64,000 nt of DNA from Neocallimastix lanati (nom. inval.) (GCA_016946835.1 JACVTC010000143.1:152501-216500); one strand, 5' to 3'; shown: positions 11,274 through 24,824, counted from the first letter of the stretch. The notes: a model not told the origin generated them from the letters alone. Made by a program: numbers and translations.

Positions 11274-11729
11274 ATGAATTCACTATTTTTAGTTTTAGTT
11301 TCAACTTTTATTTGTATGTGCTACAGTTTATCAGATGCATGGTTATCATTACCTCTTGTAGCAGCACCAGATTCACCAAGAGAAAAAGAAAATGAAGTAT
11401 ATATAGGTTCAGGACCAAAATGTGATCCAGGAGAAGTTTATGTACCAGGGGTTCATGATATTGAATCCTATTCATTCTATTTTGTGTACCTTAAAATTAA
11501 TAATACCTATGATATTAAAAATTTCAATTCTCCACTCGTTCGTTGTGAAGATCCAAACTATTACCCTGTATTTTTCCAACCACATTTTAACAATACCCTT
11601 AGACTTACCAGATACAAGGTGAAGAGAGCTGATGATAATAAAATTTATTCCTACGCTGCTATTTACAATTGTTATGATACTGACAGAGATGGTTACGTTT
11701 ATGCTGAATGTAAAAAGAAGGGAAAATAA
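11274..11729 (+). CDS. Small secreted cysteine-containing protein (151 aa), function unknown
   Basis: The single-exon frame starts at ATG 11274 and ends at 11729. Residues 1 to about 18-22 form a classic signal peptide: Asn-Ser, then a hydrophobic run LFLVLVSTFICMC, then a small-residue cleavage region before SDAW. The mature part of about 130 residues has four cysteines (50, 91, 133, 146), enough for two disulfides, and two Asn-Asn-Thr glycosylation sequons near 76 and 106. The C-terminus is lysine-rich. There is no catalytic motif, carbohydrate-binding module or dockerin. Coding GC is higher than in the flanks, and polyadenylation-like AATAAAG follows the stop directly. Rumen-fungus secretomes contain many such small proteins, so this is likely an extracellular or cell-wall protein. 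The role is not recognised. Confidence 0.8.
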   Translation: MNSLFLVLVSTFICMCYSLSDAWLSLPLVAAPDSPREKENEVYIGSGPKCDPGEVYVPGVHDIESYSFYFVYLKINNTYDIKNFNSPLVRCEDPNYYPVFFQPHFNNTLRLTRYKVKRADDNKIYSYAAIYNCYDTDRDGYVYAECKKKGK

Positions 11730-13224
11730 TAAAGAAACAAAGACGAAAGCAACAGAAAGCTCTTATTTTTCTAGGAATAGATTTAAATATATATAAACAG
11801 AAATAAGATCTTAAAAAAACTAAGAACATTTGAAATGTTAAATAATAATTATTAAATTTAAACTCTATAATAGTAATAAATATTGTTATTTAGTTTAGAT
11901 TTAATATTTTATAATATTGTATTGTTAATAAAAGGTATTTAATATTTAAAATATTAGATACTAGTTCATATTTTATATTATAATTTATAATCTAATATAA
12001 TAAAAAAATTTAAATGTACATATTACTATTATCATAAATATATAACATTTAAAAATAAAAAATAAAAATAAAAAAAAAATAGAAATTTAAAAAATAAAAA
12101 TAGGAAAAAAAAAGTGTTATTTCAAATAGTGTTTCATATATATATATAATATCATAAATTTATATTGTTATTGAAGTTTGATATATATATACTATTATAA
12201 ATTTATATTACTATTATATAATATATATAATAAATTTATATATAAAACTATAATGATAGTTTATAAGTATTTAAATTTATATATTAGTCAAAATAATTAA
12301 TAAAATTATTAATTTTGATAAAGAGTTTTTATTATTGTAGCATTAAAGTTGTTATTATTATTAATATTATTCTATTTATTTTTATTAAAATGTTTTTCTA
12401 TAATAAATTTATCCTAGTGTTTATTGTTTAAAATATTTATCAATTATAAATTATAATTCTCTATGAATTATTAAATATTTATAAATTATAATTTTTTTAT
12501 AAACTATTAATTGTTTTTACTCTCAATTAAATTATATATATAATTTTTATTCTATCTATTAATATTATTTTAATTTATTTTGTAATATATTATTATGACT
12601 TATTAAATAGTTAAATAGATACAATAAACTATTTATTAATTTATTTTTAAATCAGCCTAGACTTTGCTGTATCTTCTTTTATTATTTATTATTTATTATT
12701 TATTATTTATTATTATAGAATTTTAGTATTAATAAAAAAGTTTTTGTTAATATATTAAATGACAATTACACATTGCTCCTAAGTTCAAATTTAATATTAA
12801 TATATATATGTAAATCAATAAATATATATATATATATTTATATATTTTTAAAATTAAAATATTACTAAAAATATAATAAATTTTGGGAGTGATAAGGCTA
12901 GAACAAAGGATCATTCAATACATTTGACCACTAAATTCAATCACATTTCTATTTACTGGTATATTTTTAAGAATAAGAAAAAAAAAAGTTTGATTTTTGT
13001 TTATAATTAAGATATATAAAATAATAAATTAAAATTTTGAAAAAAAACAAGCAAAAAAAAAAAAAAAAATTTAAATATTCCTATATAGAGATAAATAATA
13101 TATATATAATATATTATATAATTCTTGAAAAATATATTATTTCTATATAAATTTATAATTAATAAAAAAAAAAAAGACTTATATAATTATATAATCATAT
13201 CCTTAATAAATAAACATTATGTTA
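11730..13224. other. Gene-free AT-rich DNA
   Basis: Contains the 3' flank of the small secreted protein gene, then short AT microsatellites and filler. I see no open frame with coding texture. Confidence 0.7.
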
Positions 13225-13288
13225 AAGAAATCCTAAAAAACTTCTAAGAAATCCTAAAAAACTTTTAAGAAATCCTAAAAAACTTCAA
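13225..13288. repeat. 21-bp tandem repeat, three copies
   Basis: Three successive near-identical units of AAGAAATCCTAAAAAACTTC (the second and third differ by one base). Confidence 0.9.
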
Positions 13289-13361
13289 AAATTAATTTAA
13301 ATATAATTAAATTATATAATAAAATATATGAATTAAATATATATAATTTCTATTTATATAT

Positions 13362-13959
13362 AATAAATATTAATAAAAAGATTAATATATATTTCCTTCA
13401 TGATCTTCCTTCAAATTATTTATTCATATATTTTTTTTTCCTTAATTTAATATTAAATATTCTCTTTCTTATTTTTATTTTTATTCTTATTCTTTGCTAT
13501 TACTATTACTATTATTATTATTATTATTATTATTGTTGTTGTTGTTGTTGTTATTATTGCTGTTATATAGTTTTATATTTAATTTATATTTTATTTTTTT
13601 ATAAATTTTTATAAATTTTATATTATTAATAAATCTAGATTATTTAATTAAACAAAAAAAAAACTTTTATAAAAATTAATTTCCTTTATATATATATAAT
13701 ATATATATATAATTAAAAAATTATTATTATTACATAATAAATATTGTTTAATAAAAAATAAATAAAAAAAGAAAGACGACCAAGATAATAATAATAAAAA
13801 TAATAATTATATTTTCCTTTAATATATAATAAATAAATATTAATAAAAAGATTAATATACATTTCCTACATGATCTTCCTTCAAATTATTTATTCATAAA
13901 TTTTTTTTAATATTAAATATTCTCTTTATTATTCATTTTATTATTACTATTACTATTAC

Positions 13960-14002
<43 letters not shown>

Positions 14003-14500
14003 GCTGTTATATATAGTTTTATATTTAATTTATATTTTATTTTTTATATATTTTATATTATTAATAAATCTAGATTATTTAATTGAACAAAAAAAAAAAA
14101 AAAAACTTTTATAAAAATTAATTCCCTTTATATATATATATATAATTAAATAATTATTATATTATTATTACATAAAAAATATTGTTTAATAAAAAATGAA
14201 TAAAAAAATAAGACGATAAAGACAATCATAATAATAATATTTTCTTTTATTATATAATAAATAGATATAAATAACAAAGATTAAAATATATTTCCTTCAT
14301 GATCTTCTTTAAAATTATTATTCATATATATATATTTAAATATATATATATATATATATATTTTTTTTTCTTTAATTTAATATTAAATATTCTTTTTCTT
14401 ATTCATTTTATTATTACTATTACTATTACTATTATTATTAATATTATTATTATTATTATTACTGTTATTATTATTATTGTCTACATCTTTTTTTTTTTTT
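13362..14500. repeat. Large tandem repeat, unit about 430-470 bp, about 2.4 copies
   Basis: The landmark ATTTCCTTCATGATCTTC recurs near 13391, 13861 and 14290, and each time is followed by the same order of elements: TTATTCATA, TTTAATATTAAATATTCT, a (TTA/CTA)n run, then in the first two copies GCTGTTATATA, TTAATAAATCTAGATTATTT and an AT microsatellite. Copies differ mainly in microsatellite length. The third copy breaks off after its TTA run. There is no open frame, so this looks like a young satellite-type duplication and not a gene family. Confidence 0.85.
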
Positions 14501-14599
14501 TTTTTGTATCTTTTCACAACATATAAATTAAAAAAAAATTAATTATTGAAAAAAAATTAAAAAAATGATAATTGTATGATAGTCAAAGTTTCTATGTTT

Positions 14600-14869
14600 T
14601 TTTTTTTTTTTAAAAAAAAAAAGAAATAATCTTCGCTTAACCAGCCTTTGAGATAGGATAGTCTCGTTCGATAGCCTCTAAAACAATACAATGCTTATCT
14701 TGTGAGTCCCACAGTTTTAATTGATTGATGTTAATATCATATTAACAAAAAAAAAAAAAAAAAGAAAGAAATTAAGGTAAAACTATGACAGTTCATTCTG
14801 CTACTTCTAACATGATTGAATGAATTATCATATTCTTGTATTCTTGTCAAGAAATTTTTTAGATAAGAA

Positions 14870-14903
<34 letters not shown>

Positions 14904-15324
14904 AAAGTGTTATTATACACCATGGTAAGCAATAAGAGTACTATTAAACTATGGGTAATTATAAATTTGAATGTATATTGTTGATTCATCGAAAGAACAA
15001 AAACAAAAACAAAAAAAAAAAAAACAAAAAAAAATATATATATTTATATTTAAAAATATAAATATTTTAATAGGATAAAATAATTTTTTTTTTGAATATA
15101 TGGTAGGAACAAGTAGGGGGTGGTTTAACAAAGGAGGTGATTGATGTATAAAATGAAGGATATATGTATAAAAGAATTCAATACTTGAAGATACTATATT
15201 TTGAATTAAGAGAAATAAAATAAAATAAAAAAATAAATAAAAATAAAAATTATAAAAATAAAAATTAAATGAGGAACCTTAAGCTTAAGCTTGCAATTAA
15301 GATATGAAATAAAATAGAAGAATT

Positions 15325-15378
<54 letters not shown>

Positions 15379-15688
15379 TAATATATCATTTAAAAAAAAA
15401 ATAAAAAAAAAGGATGTTTCATACCTATCAAAAAAAAAAAAAAAAAAATGAAAAAGAGTTTCAAGCAGCCATTAGATTGATTGACTAAATTAATATAAAA
15501 AAAAAAAAAAATTTTTTTTTTCTTTTAGAATAATATAAATAGAAGGTATAGTCTATTGTATTGAATGGGATGGGATAGTTTAAAAAAAAAAAAAAAAAAA
15601 AAAAGGAATTATTTTTTTTAATGGATATAACGATTCCAAACCAACTATAGAATATCTTGATAGGTTAATATTTTATGATTAAGGGTGT

Positions 15689-15725
<37 letters not shown>

Positions 15726-16722
15726 CGTCTTCCATTACAAATTTAAAGAGTTTAAAGAGAAGATGATGTATTTATTGAGTTTTAAAGAAAAAGGAATGAT
15801 ATCTTAGGAATAGAAAAATCGGTGGTATAATTAATCATAAGATTAGATATGAGAACAATCTAGAAGATATTATAATAGAGTTGTGGAACAAAAGATAGCT
15901 AAATAATTTTTTTTTTTTTGACATGATTTGTAATAAAGTTTCAATAATATATAAAAAAAATTGTCTTGATAATTAATTAGGTCCGATCTCATCAAAGCAA
16001 AGAGACTTTTTTTTTCAAAAAGATTAGTTACTCAATTTAGAAGTCATTAAAAAAAAAACAGTTACACTTGGCTTAAATGATTATTTTTTTTTAAATAGAA
16101 CTGATATGCTAAATAAATGGAAGATGGTGGTAATAAATAATGAAAACAATAGAGGGTTTTTTTTTTTGAACATGAATTATATAATAAGAATTTGTAATTA
16201 GAACTTGGTAAATTGGTGAAGAAGTTAATATTTTTATAGATCATTTTTTTTTTAGAGTAGAAGAAGAAGAGAAAAAACAAAAAGGTAAAAAAAAAATAAC
16301 CTTTGAAAAAGGATGGTACAATAGTTAAAAAGAAAGGAATACAAGATTTTAACATGAGAGATTTTAACATGATAATAAAAAAAATAATTTGTAATTTGAA
16401 ATGCTTCACAATTTTGTTAAAAAAAAAAAGTTTTTTTGATTAATTTTTTAAAAAAAAAATATATATATATATTATTATTTTTTTTAACCTAGGAGAAAAA
16501 GAGAGAGGACCATGATTAAATATGAACTTTATTTTTTTTTCTTTTAATTTTTTAGGGAAATAGTTTAAAAAATACCTAAAAAAAATAAAAATAAAAATAA
16601 AATAAATAAATAATTTTACTTTTTCGAATCCCTAAATGATAATCACGATAATCACTATCAGAAAAAAAAAAAAAATTTAGAGAAATCATTTGCCTAGAGT
16701 TGAATGATGCTATGTGGCTCAT

Positions 16723-16772
<50 letters not shown>

Positions 16773-18568
16773 CTAGTAAAGAAGTATTTATCATTTTCAA
16801 TATATATTTTCATATAGAGTCTTTGTTTTTATTTTGTTGTTTTTTTTTTTTTTTTTTTATTATTAATATTTAATTCTTAGGAAATTTTTTAATGGAAGCA
16901 TTAACATTTTTAATACAATGCTTAATAATTTCGCTCTGATATACTACTCATTTTTAAATTAATTCAATCACTTCTTCTAGAAATAAATGTGTAATATGGT
17001 TTTAACAAAGCTATAAGAATGTTTATTACTATTACAAAATAGGACTAATTTATTTATTTTATTTTTTTCGCTATTATTCCAGTTTATAAGTATTAATAAA
17101 ACAATATGGTTGACATTTATTATTAATATTTTTTACTAAGAAAATATTGGAATCATAACCATTTTTGGATAAATTAGAAACGTAACGATCATAGGTTTCA
17201 TAGATATTGAGATTAATATTGACTTTATTCACATTAGATTATTTACTAAATTATTAATAATCGTAGTATTATTTGTATTTCTGATCGTTTCAATGGTTTT
17301 TTTACCTTAATATTTTTAATATTTATATATAAATATATTAGTAACCTTTTATTTTTTTTTTAAAAAAAGAAAAGAATAAAAATAATTAAATAAATTTATT
17401 AAATTCATTTGATATTTCAGGTACATTCATATTTTTTTTATATCTGTCAATAATTATTTATAATAAATAATAAAAACAAAATAGAGCAGATTATATAAAA
17501 AAAAAAGAAGGAATTTTATAGATTCTTGTATTTGGTGAAAGGTTTCTCTTATTAATAGGATAAAAATCAAAACAATCATAGAAAATAAGCCATTTTTCAA
17601 ATGCTATAGGAAAGGATAAAGTTCTTTTCTTTATTTTTAGTTATCAAAAACTCATATAAATGTACTTTTTTTTTTTTTTTATTTGACAGAATTTCACTAT
17701 ACTTTTAGAGTATCAACATAAACATAAGATAATATTTCCGTTTTTATTTTGAGAAAGTATTTCAAAAAAAAAAAAAAAAAAAACTTTATATATAAAAAAA
17801 TGGATCATGTTGGGATTTTTCATAGATAGATACAACTAATCATTAATAAATTATCCTTTTTTTTTTTTTTTTATCGACTATATGGTTTATTTTAAATAAC
17901 AGAATTAATATTAATGTTAAAGTTTTAGGATACTTTCTATATTTTTATTTTTTTTTTTTTTAAGTAAAGGTATTAAATAAGAATTGTTATAGTTATTTAT
18001 TATCATAAAAGCTGATTTACAGAGTAATAAAAGTATTTGCTCATTACCATATTACCATATTCAAGAGCAATAGAGTTATAGCATCCACTATCACCGTTAC
18101 AATCTTGAAAGGGTTAGCCCCACCAAAGTGCAATAAAAAGTTTAAAATTTTCTAAAGATGAAAAATTTACTGTACATTGTAATGAAGTTGAATAACAAAT
18201 TGAAATTATATTTTTGTATAATTCGTATAGAGCCTTCATAATTTAAGCATTCTACTAAAAAATATTAATAGTTTTTAAGTTGTGTTTTATAAGGTTAAGT
18301 AAGGACTTAGAATTGGATGTTTGTAACGAAAATAGGGAGAAACATTATTATTATTTGTAGTATTTGCTGAGGAAAGGGTAAATGGTTGAAATATGACTAT
18401 TATCATTATTATTTAATGCATTTAAATTAGGTTTTCCAACAGACGGCAGTGTAAAGGTAGTGTAAATGCTAATTTCTTATCCTGTTGTTCTTTTGAATTT
18501 TGTAATGAAAATGGAGAATTTATGTTGGAACTTGGATTAAGTGTAAACGGTGAAGTTTTTTTATCTTT

Positions 18569-18570
<2 letters not shown>
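14600..18570 (-). pseudogene. Badly decayed coding-like region, minus strand, identity unknown
   Basis: Across about 4 kb, islands with codon-like texture on the minus strand (for example near 18420-18550, 18030-18180, 17090-17310, 16870-16930, 16600-16720, 14770-14860 and 14635-14740) are broken by many stops and by A/T homopolymers of 10 to 46 bases. Translated islands are Asn/Ser/Lys-rich and share no motif I recognise. They could come from one long element or from several. With so little family signal I treat the region as a fossil of unknown type and offer no reconstruction. No intact gene is present here on either strand. Confidence 0.4.
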
Positions 18571-18599
<29 letters not shown>

Positions 18600-18607
<8 letters not shown>

Positions 18608-19379
18608 AAAGAGATTTCAAGAGAATCTTACAATTTTGATAATATGAAATTTACATTTATAAAAATATTATAATACTTTTATCGAAAATTCATTATTAAA
18701 ATAGTTTACTTATCTATTTAATAGATAATTTAAATGTCATAAATTTCAATTTTTCTTATTTAATTTTAAATAAATATATTCTTTGTTTTCTTTTTCGTTA
18801 CTGCGTAGTAATTTGTTTTAAAATTATTTATTTTTTTATTTAACAATTAAAAAAGAATTAATAATTTCAATGTATCATTTATAAAGGTTCTTTTTATTTA
18901 TATATTGTTTTGTTTTTTATATACCATATTTTTTATTATTACAATAATTATGATTAATGAAATTTTAAAATGAAATTTGATTTCAAAAATAAAAATAAAA
19001 AAAAAAAAAAATAAAATAAAATAAAAATTCGATATTATTGAGGGTTAATACATATAAGTAAAATTTCAAAATCATAATTTAGTTAATTTTTTTTTTTTTT
19101 TTGTTATTCATCTTATTATATTAAATTAATTATTCATAAAATAACATATATTTAAATAATAAAATTTAAATATAAAATAAAATAAAAATATAAAATAAAA
19201 ATTTAAATATAAAATATATAAGTATGAAAGCATTATCTAACACATAGAAAATTATACTGGAAAAATAAATGTAATAAAAAGTTCAATTCTTTTTATTAAT
19301 ATATATAAATATTAATTAAAATGGAAATAAAAATACAATTACATAATTAATAAAAAAAATATTTAAATAAAAATAAATT
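18600..19379. other. Gene-free AT-rich DNA before the copia fossil
   Basis: Homopolymers and AT-rich filler. An upstream LTR for the copia-like element should lie here if one survives, but I could not recognise one, and no second copy of any segment here is visible downstream. Confidence 0.5.
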
Positions 19380-21187
19380 AAAATCTAAAAACGCCTCCTA
19401 TAGAAATAAACGAAATAATAATAAAAATTATAATAATTCTAATAAAATTCGTAACGAATATTATTGTCATATATGCAAAACTAAAGGTCACTCTACTGAT
19501 CATTGTAAATATATTCTTTTAATTAGAGAAAATATTAAATCAGATGATAATGATAAAAATTATAAAAATAATAATAACAAAAATAAAAATTATTATAAAA
19601 GATATAATAACAAAAATAATTTTTACTCTGGAAATATTATTAATAACAACAATGATAAATCTAATAATAATAACAATAATTTTTTTTTTTTGAAAATAAT
19701 AATGAAAATGAAGATGAAGTATACATTGATTTTACAGGAAATATTTTGATAATTCAAAATTGTAATTATACAACAATAAATAATAATAATAATTCCACAC
19801 ATTGGATTATTGATAGTGGTACTGGTATCAACTTAACTAATAGCATTAATAATTTAAACTATATAAATAAAGTAAATAATAAAAATATCATTTATCCAAC
19901 TGGTGATTCAGACAAAGTCGAAAATGTAGGTACTTACAATTGTAAATTTAAAAATAAAGATTTTATATTATCAAATGTTTATTTTACGCGTCAAATATTC
20001 GAAACAATCTAATTTCCCCTCATTCAATATATTAAAAAATGGATGTACTATGATAATGAAACGCGTAAATAGCAAAAACCGTTTACAAATATACAAAAAT
20101 AATAAGTTAATTGCAAATATTTTTGTGAATGATGAAAATTTATTCGTGTTTGATACAATACTTTCAAATAATACTATTTCTAAGAATTATGTTTTCAGCA
20201 TTGATACTAACTTGTGGCATGCTCGTTTGGGACACTTTTATAATAATGATATCAAAGATTTTGTCATTGAGCATACTAAACATCATAATGATAAGAATTG
20301 TCGCCAATGCAAAATCACTAAATTAAAGAGAAAACCATATTACTCTTCCACTAATATTGCTTTAAAACCTATTTATGGAACTAGTTCATTCTGATGTAGT
20401 TAGAAAAATTGGAAACATCATATAATGATTTCAATTATTATGTTACTTTTCTTGATGATTTCTCTAGAAAATTTTGGGCCTACCTTATCAAGAATAAATC
20501 TGATGTTCCTAACATATTTATTAAATTCCATAAATTTATTTCCAATACTACTTCATATAAAATTATAAATTTCAAATCTGACAATGGTACTGAGTATATC
20601 AACAAAACTTTAACTACCTATTTAGAAAATTTTGGCATTAATTTCATTCATTCGGTTCCTGGTTACCCACAACAAAATGGTCGTGCTTGAACGCTTAAAT
20701 CAAACACTTAATCGTTGCGCATCTACTCTATTAAACTATGCTAAGCTACCCTACAAGTTTTGGGATTCCGCTATTCTTTGTGCTGCTTACCTCTATAACT
20801 TGAATCCACATCAGAGTATTAATAATAAAATTCCAAATGAATTATTTTTCAATAAATCAATTGATATTTCTCACCTTAAAATTTTTGGATGTAAAGCATT
20901 TTTTCTATAACAATCACAAAACGAATAAATTTGACAATAACTCTAAACCTGGTATATTTTTTGGATATGCACCTGACTCTCTTGGCTACAAAATTTTAGA
21001 TATTTCTACTAACTCTATAGTTACTTCAAGAGATGTTTATTTTATGGAAGATATGCCTGGAACTATAAATACTACATTCTTTTGTGACAAATATATTGAT
21101 TCTATTATTAATTTTAAGGATTCTTTAATTGAGGGGAAAAGTATTAATGATAATAATAATATTCATTCACAATTAAATAATCCTTTA

Positions 21188-21219
<32 letters not shown>

Positions 21220-21695
21220 TTATAATAATAATGATAATAACAACGATATTTATAATAATAACAATAATAATAATTATGATAATTACAAAGATATTTATAA
21301 TAATGACAATAATAATAATAGTAATAAAATTATTAATAATAATAATGAAACTAAAATAGAAGAAAATGAATATGATAGTGAATCTGATAATGAATTTTTA
21401 AATGAAAGAAAACTTAAATATATAAACAAGAAAAGATCACATAGCAATAATTCAAATGATTCAGATGAAGAAAATTTAACTTCCAGAAAAGAAAAATTAC
21501 CATCAGAAAGAAAACAAAAGATTTAAAATTTTAAATATTGAAACAAATATCCCAACAACGTATCAACAAGCTATTAATTCACCAGAAAGTGAAGAATGGA
21601 AAGAAGAAATAGATGACGAAATTAATAAAATATGTACGACAACAATATTATGAAAGTGGTAAAAAACATACCAGCTGACGCAAATATATTGATAT
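19380..21695 (+). mobile_element. Ty1/copia LTR-retrotransposon fossil (gag to start of RT)
   Basis: Parts appear in the canonical copia order: a gag zinc knuckle (CHICKTKGHSTDHC, near 19470), an aspartic-protease motif (WIIDSG, near 19805), a GAG-pre-integrase domain with LWHARLGH (near 20212), the integrase core (DDFSRKFWAYL, then SDNGTEY, then HSVPGYPQQNGR), the HLKIFGC segment, and the first part of the reverse-transcriptase region. Copia elements place integrase before RT, which fits. The element is broken by several disabling changes, lacks most of its RT and RNase H here, and no LTR pair was recognised. An AT-rich repeat interrupts it from about 21700. Degeneration is moderate, so I infer an intermediate age. 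Confidence 0.92.
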
Positions 21696-21699
21696 TTTA

Positions 21700-22640
21700 C
21701 GATTATTATTGTTCATATATTAAATAAACGATATATTGCTATTATTATTATTATATAAACTGTTGTTGTTAATATGCTGATTTTGAATGCCTTTTGATAC
21801 TAAACTAGCTCAAATGTTTATCAACAAACAATGCTAAAAACATATATGATTAAAATACAATCATAGCATATTTAAGGCATTCAGAATCGAAACTATTTAT
21901 AGCATATATTTATAAATAAAGGATATGGTTTATAATATTAATGAACTATTACTATCGTATATTTGTATTTGAATGCCAATATATGCTGATATATATATAT
22001 ATATATATATATATGCGATTAATAGCTGCTGTTATATATATCAACAATATTGCTAGTTTTAGGCATTCAAGTACAATGATATAGTTTTAGCATATATATT
22101 GATATAAATGATATAGGTGGTTTGATTGTATTTGTATACTATTTTAGCATTAATTGTTCATAAAATATATATAAACTATGATTGTTTAAGTTGATACTAG
22201 TTTAAGCGATATCTGTATATATTTGGCATACAAATACAATATTCCAACATTCTGGACGTTTATATTAATTAATAAACAATACAGGGTTTTGATGCTATAA
22301 CTTTACTAAAACAGCTATCAAAATCATCAAAAAATAAATAAAAAAAAAAAAAAAATAAAATAAAATATATATAAAATGCAAATCATACACATGCATAGTT
22401 TTAGCATAAATATATCATAAAATACATATATCAATATTTGCGTATAATAGTTTATTAATATATAAACAGGTATATTGTTAATTAATGAAACATATGCATA
22501 TATTGTTAATATATAAACATACCAGCTATATTTTTAATTGAATATACAAAGCTATATTATTAATTGAATATATATATCGTTAATTAATATATATATGCAG
22601 CATATGTTTGAATTATAATATAACAGATGAAATAAAAGTA
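21700..22640. repeat. AT-rich repeat block inserted in the copia fossil
   Basis: The block is non-coding but not simple sequence. The octamer TGAATGCC and its complement GGCATTCA alternate at 21784, 21876, 21970 and 22062, spaced 92-94 bp apart, with a related GGCATACA at 22225. Strings shared with the 4591-4793 insert (AATAAAC, ATACAGG, GTTTT, TCAACAAAC) mark it as a member of the same family. Copia-like coding stops just before it. It probably inserted into the element and then rearranged or amplified. Confidence 0.55.
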
Positions 22641-22779
22641 ATTATAAATATATATTTAATAAATTTATTAAATTAAAAATACATTTGAACATAACAATAG
22701 AGTTTTTTATTGTTTTTTATTAAATATATTATGTATACTAATATTTTTTATCTTATATCATTATATTATTCTTTTATTC

Positions 22780-23640
22780 TTATTTGAAGAATGACATTGA
22801 TAATACAGATGATAATAACAACAATAATACAAATAATCATGACACTTCAATAAGACCACACTCTATTTCCAGAAGAAGTATTTACCTTCAACAACTTAAT
22901 AAAGAATTAAATGACATTTCAGAAAATTCTAATACTGATGATGACAATTCATAGGGAGGAGTATTAACTGGAAATGTTCAAAGCCGAAATTTAAGAAGTT
23001 CAAAACGATCATCTCTTATTAATCCAAATGATGTACCGATTGATAAGGAATGTTCTTCTCCCATTTCCGTTATTGATATTTTAAATTTTACATAATATTT
23101 TTATTTATTTATTATTAAATTATCTTCAATATATTAATACAATTATGTTTTTATATTATTAATAAAATATATTTTTATTGAAAATTATATAAAATATCAT
23201 TATTTCATTGTATTTTTACAATTATATAATATATATTCATATAAATAAAAATTAAAAATATTAATAATATATTAATAAAAATTATAATTATCAATATAAA
23301 TTTCAAAATATTCCGTAGAAAATGACGATTTTTTTAGGTTATTATCCTTATCGTTATGCCCATTTGAAAAAACAATATTTTATTTCTTATACATGTGTAT
23401 ACTTTCTCCGACAATGAAGAAAAAAACGATTCTAACAAAAATAATAATACTGATTCAAATAATGCATCTTTAGATAAAGATACAACTCAAAATCAAGAAA
23501 ATGATTATGAAGAAACTTCCTCTTCTTCTTCTTCAGTAGAAATCGATGATAACGATCCTATACTTCTTAATATCATTAATATGAGTATTAATAATTATAA
23601 CAAGAGTGAGCAGATATATAACATTTTATAATCAAAGAAG
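22780..23640 (+). pseudogene. Acidic, Asn/Ser-rich coding remnants downstream of the copia fossil
   Basis: Two coding-like stretches (about 22780-23095 and 23340-23631) have codon texture and encode Asp/Asn/Ser/Glu-rich segments. The second has an open frame ending at 23631 but no in-frame ATG, so it is not a complete gene as seen. Position and composition resemble the low-complexity linkers of the neighbouring copia element, but no diagnostic domain is present. They may equally be debris of an Asn-rich host gene. I treat both as broken. Confidence 0.4.
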
Positions 23641-24362
23641 CTTTTACTTAATAAGCATAGGTATTAAGAAAGATTTATAATAAATATATTAATTATAGTT
23701 TGGACCCTTTAATTCATAAGTATTAATAAAAAAAAAATAATGATTGTAAAGATAAGGAAAAGAATAAGAATAATAACAAATGATAAATGATCATATATTT
23801 ATAATTAATAATTAAGATGAAATTGGTTTTCTACCCTCTTAGCAATTAATAAAAATTTAATATGATTAATATAACTAGAAACTATTCTGAATAAAACAAA
23901 ATTTTTAAGCGTCATAATTATATGGAATCTTTGTGAATTAAGAAAACTGATAACGATATATTAATTATTTAAATTAAAGAAAATTTATATATGATGTAGA
24001 TATATTTGGATAACCTAATCCTTTAATTTTTTAAAGAAAAAAATTTATAATATACATATATATTAAAAATTATTAATAGTACTAAATTATTAAATAAAGA
24101 AGTAAAAAAAATTAAATAATAAATTTTTATATACATAATAATTAATTACTAGGCTATTTTTGATTTAAATATTATATATATATATAAATTTATAAATTTA
24201 TATTTTGAATTAATTATTAATGGAATAATTTTTTTTTTTTTTTTTAATTTGATAACATCTCCTATGTTTTAGAGTTAATAGAGATTATAACTATAAACTA
24301 TAATTATAATTGAAAAAAAAAATTTTTTTTTTTTAATTTATTTAATTATTATTATAAAGAAC

Positions 24363-24400
<38 letters not shown>

Positions 24401-24820
24401 AATAATCATAAATGTTAATTATTAATATTATTAATAATAATATAATTAAAAAAAAAAAAAAAAGGAAAAAAGAATGAAAAATGAAACAAAAAAAAAAAAA
24501 AAAAAATATTTATGATAATAAAAAGTTTAATATTAAAATTAAGAAATATAATTTTAAAATGATTTTAAAATAATTTAGTGAGAATGAAATTAACAAAAAA
24601 TAAAATTTACAATAAAAAAAAAAAAAAAATTAAATTTTTTTAATTGGTATTAAGTTTAGTAGTACTGCCACACCACAAAAATATATATTTAATTTTTTTT
24701 TATTTTTTTTATTTTTATTTTTATTTTTATTTTTTTTAAGGGATTTGAAATCCTTTTACTTAATTTTTTAATAATTTAAATTATTCCCTTAATTAAATTT
24801 ATTATTTTATTAATCAATAA
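23641..24820. other. Gene-free AT-rich DNA
   Basis: Contains a long A run (24365-24395), further A/T homopolymers and AT-rich filler. I see no coding texture or recognisable element. Confidence 0.7.
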
Positions 24821-24824
24821 TTTA

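Noticed and set aside
14299-14526. 75-aa frame in the third copy of the ~450-bp tandem repeat
   Set aside because: The frame is not kept in the other two copies, so it is not coding.
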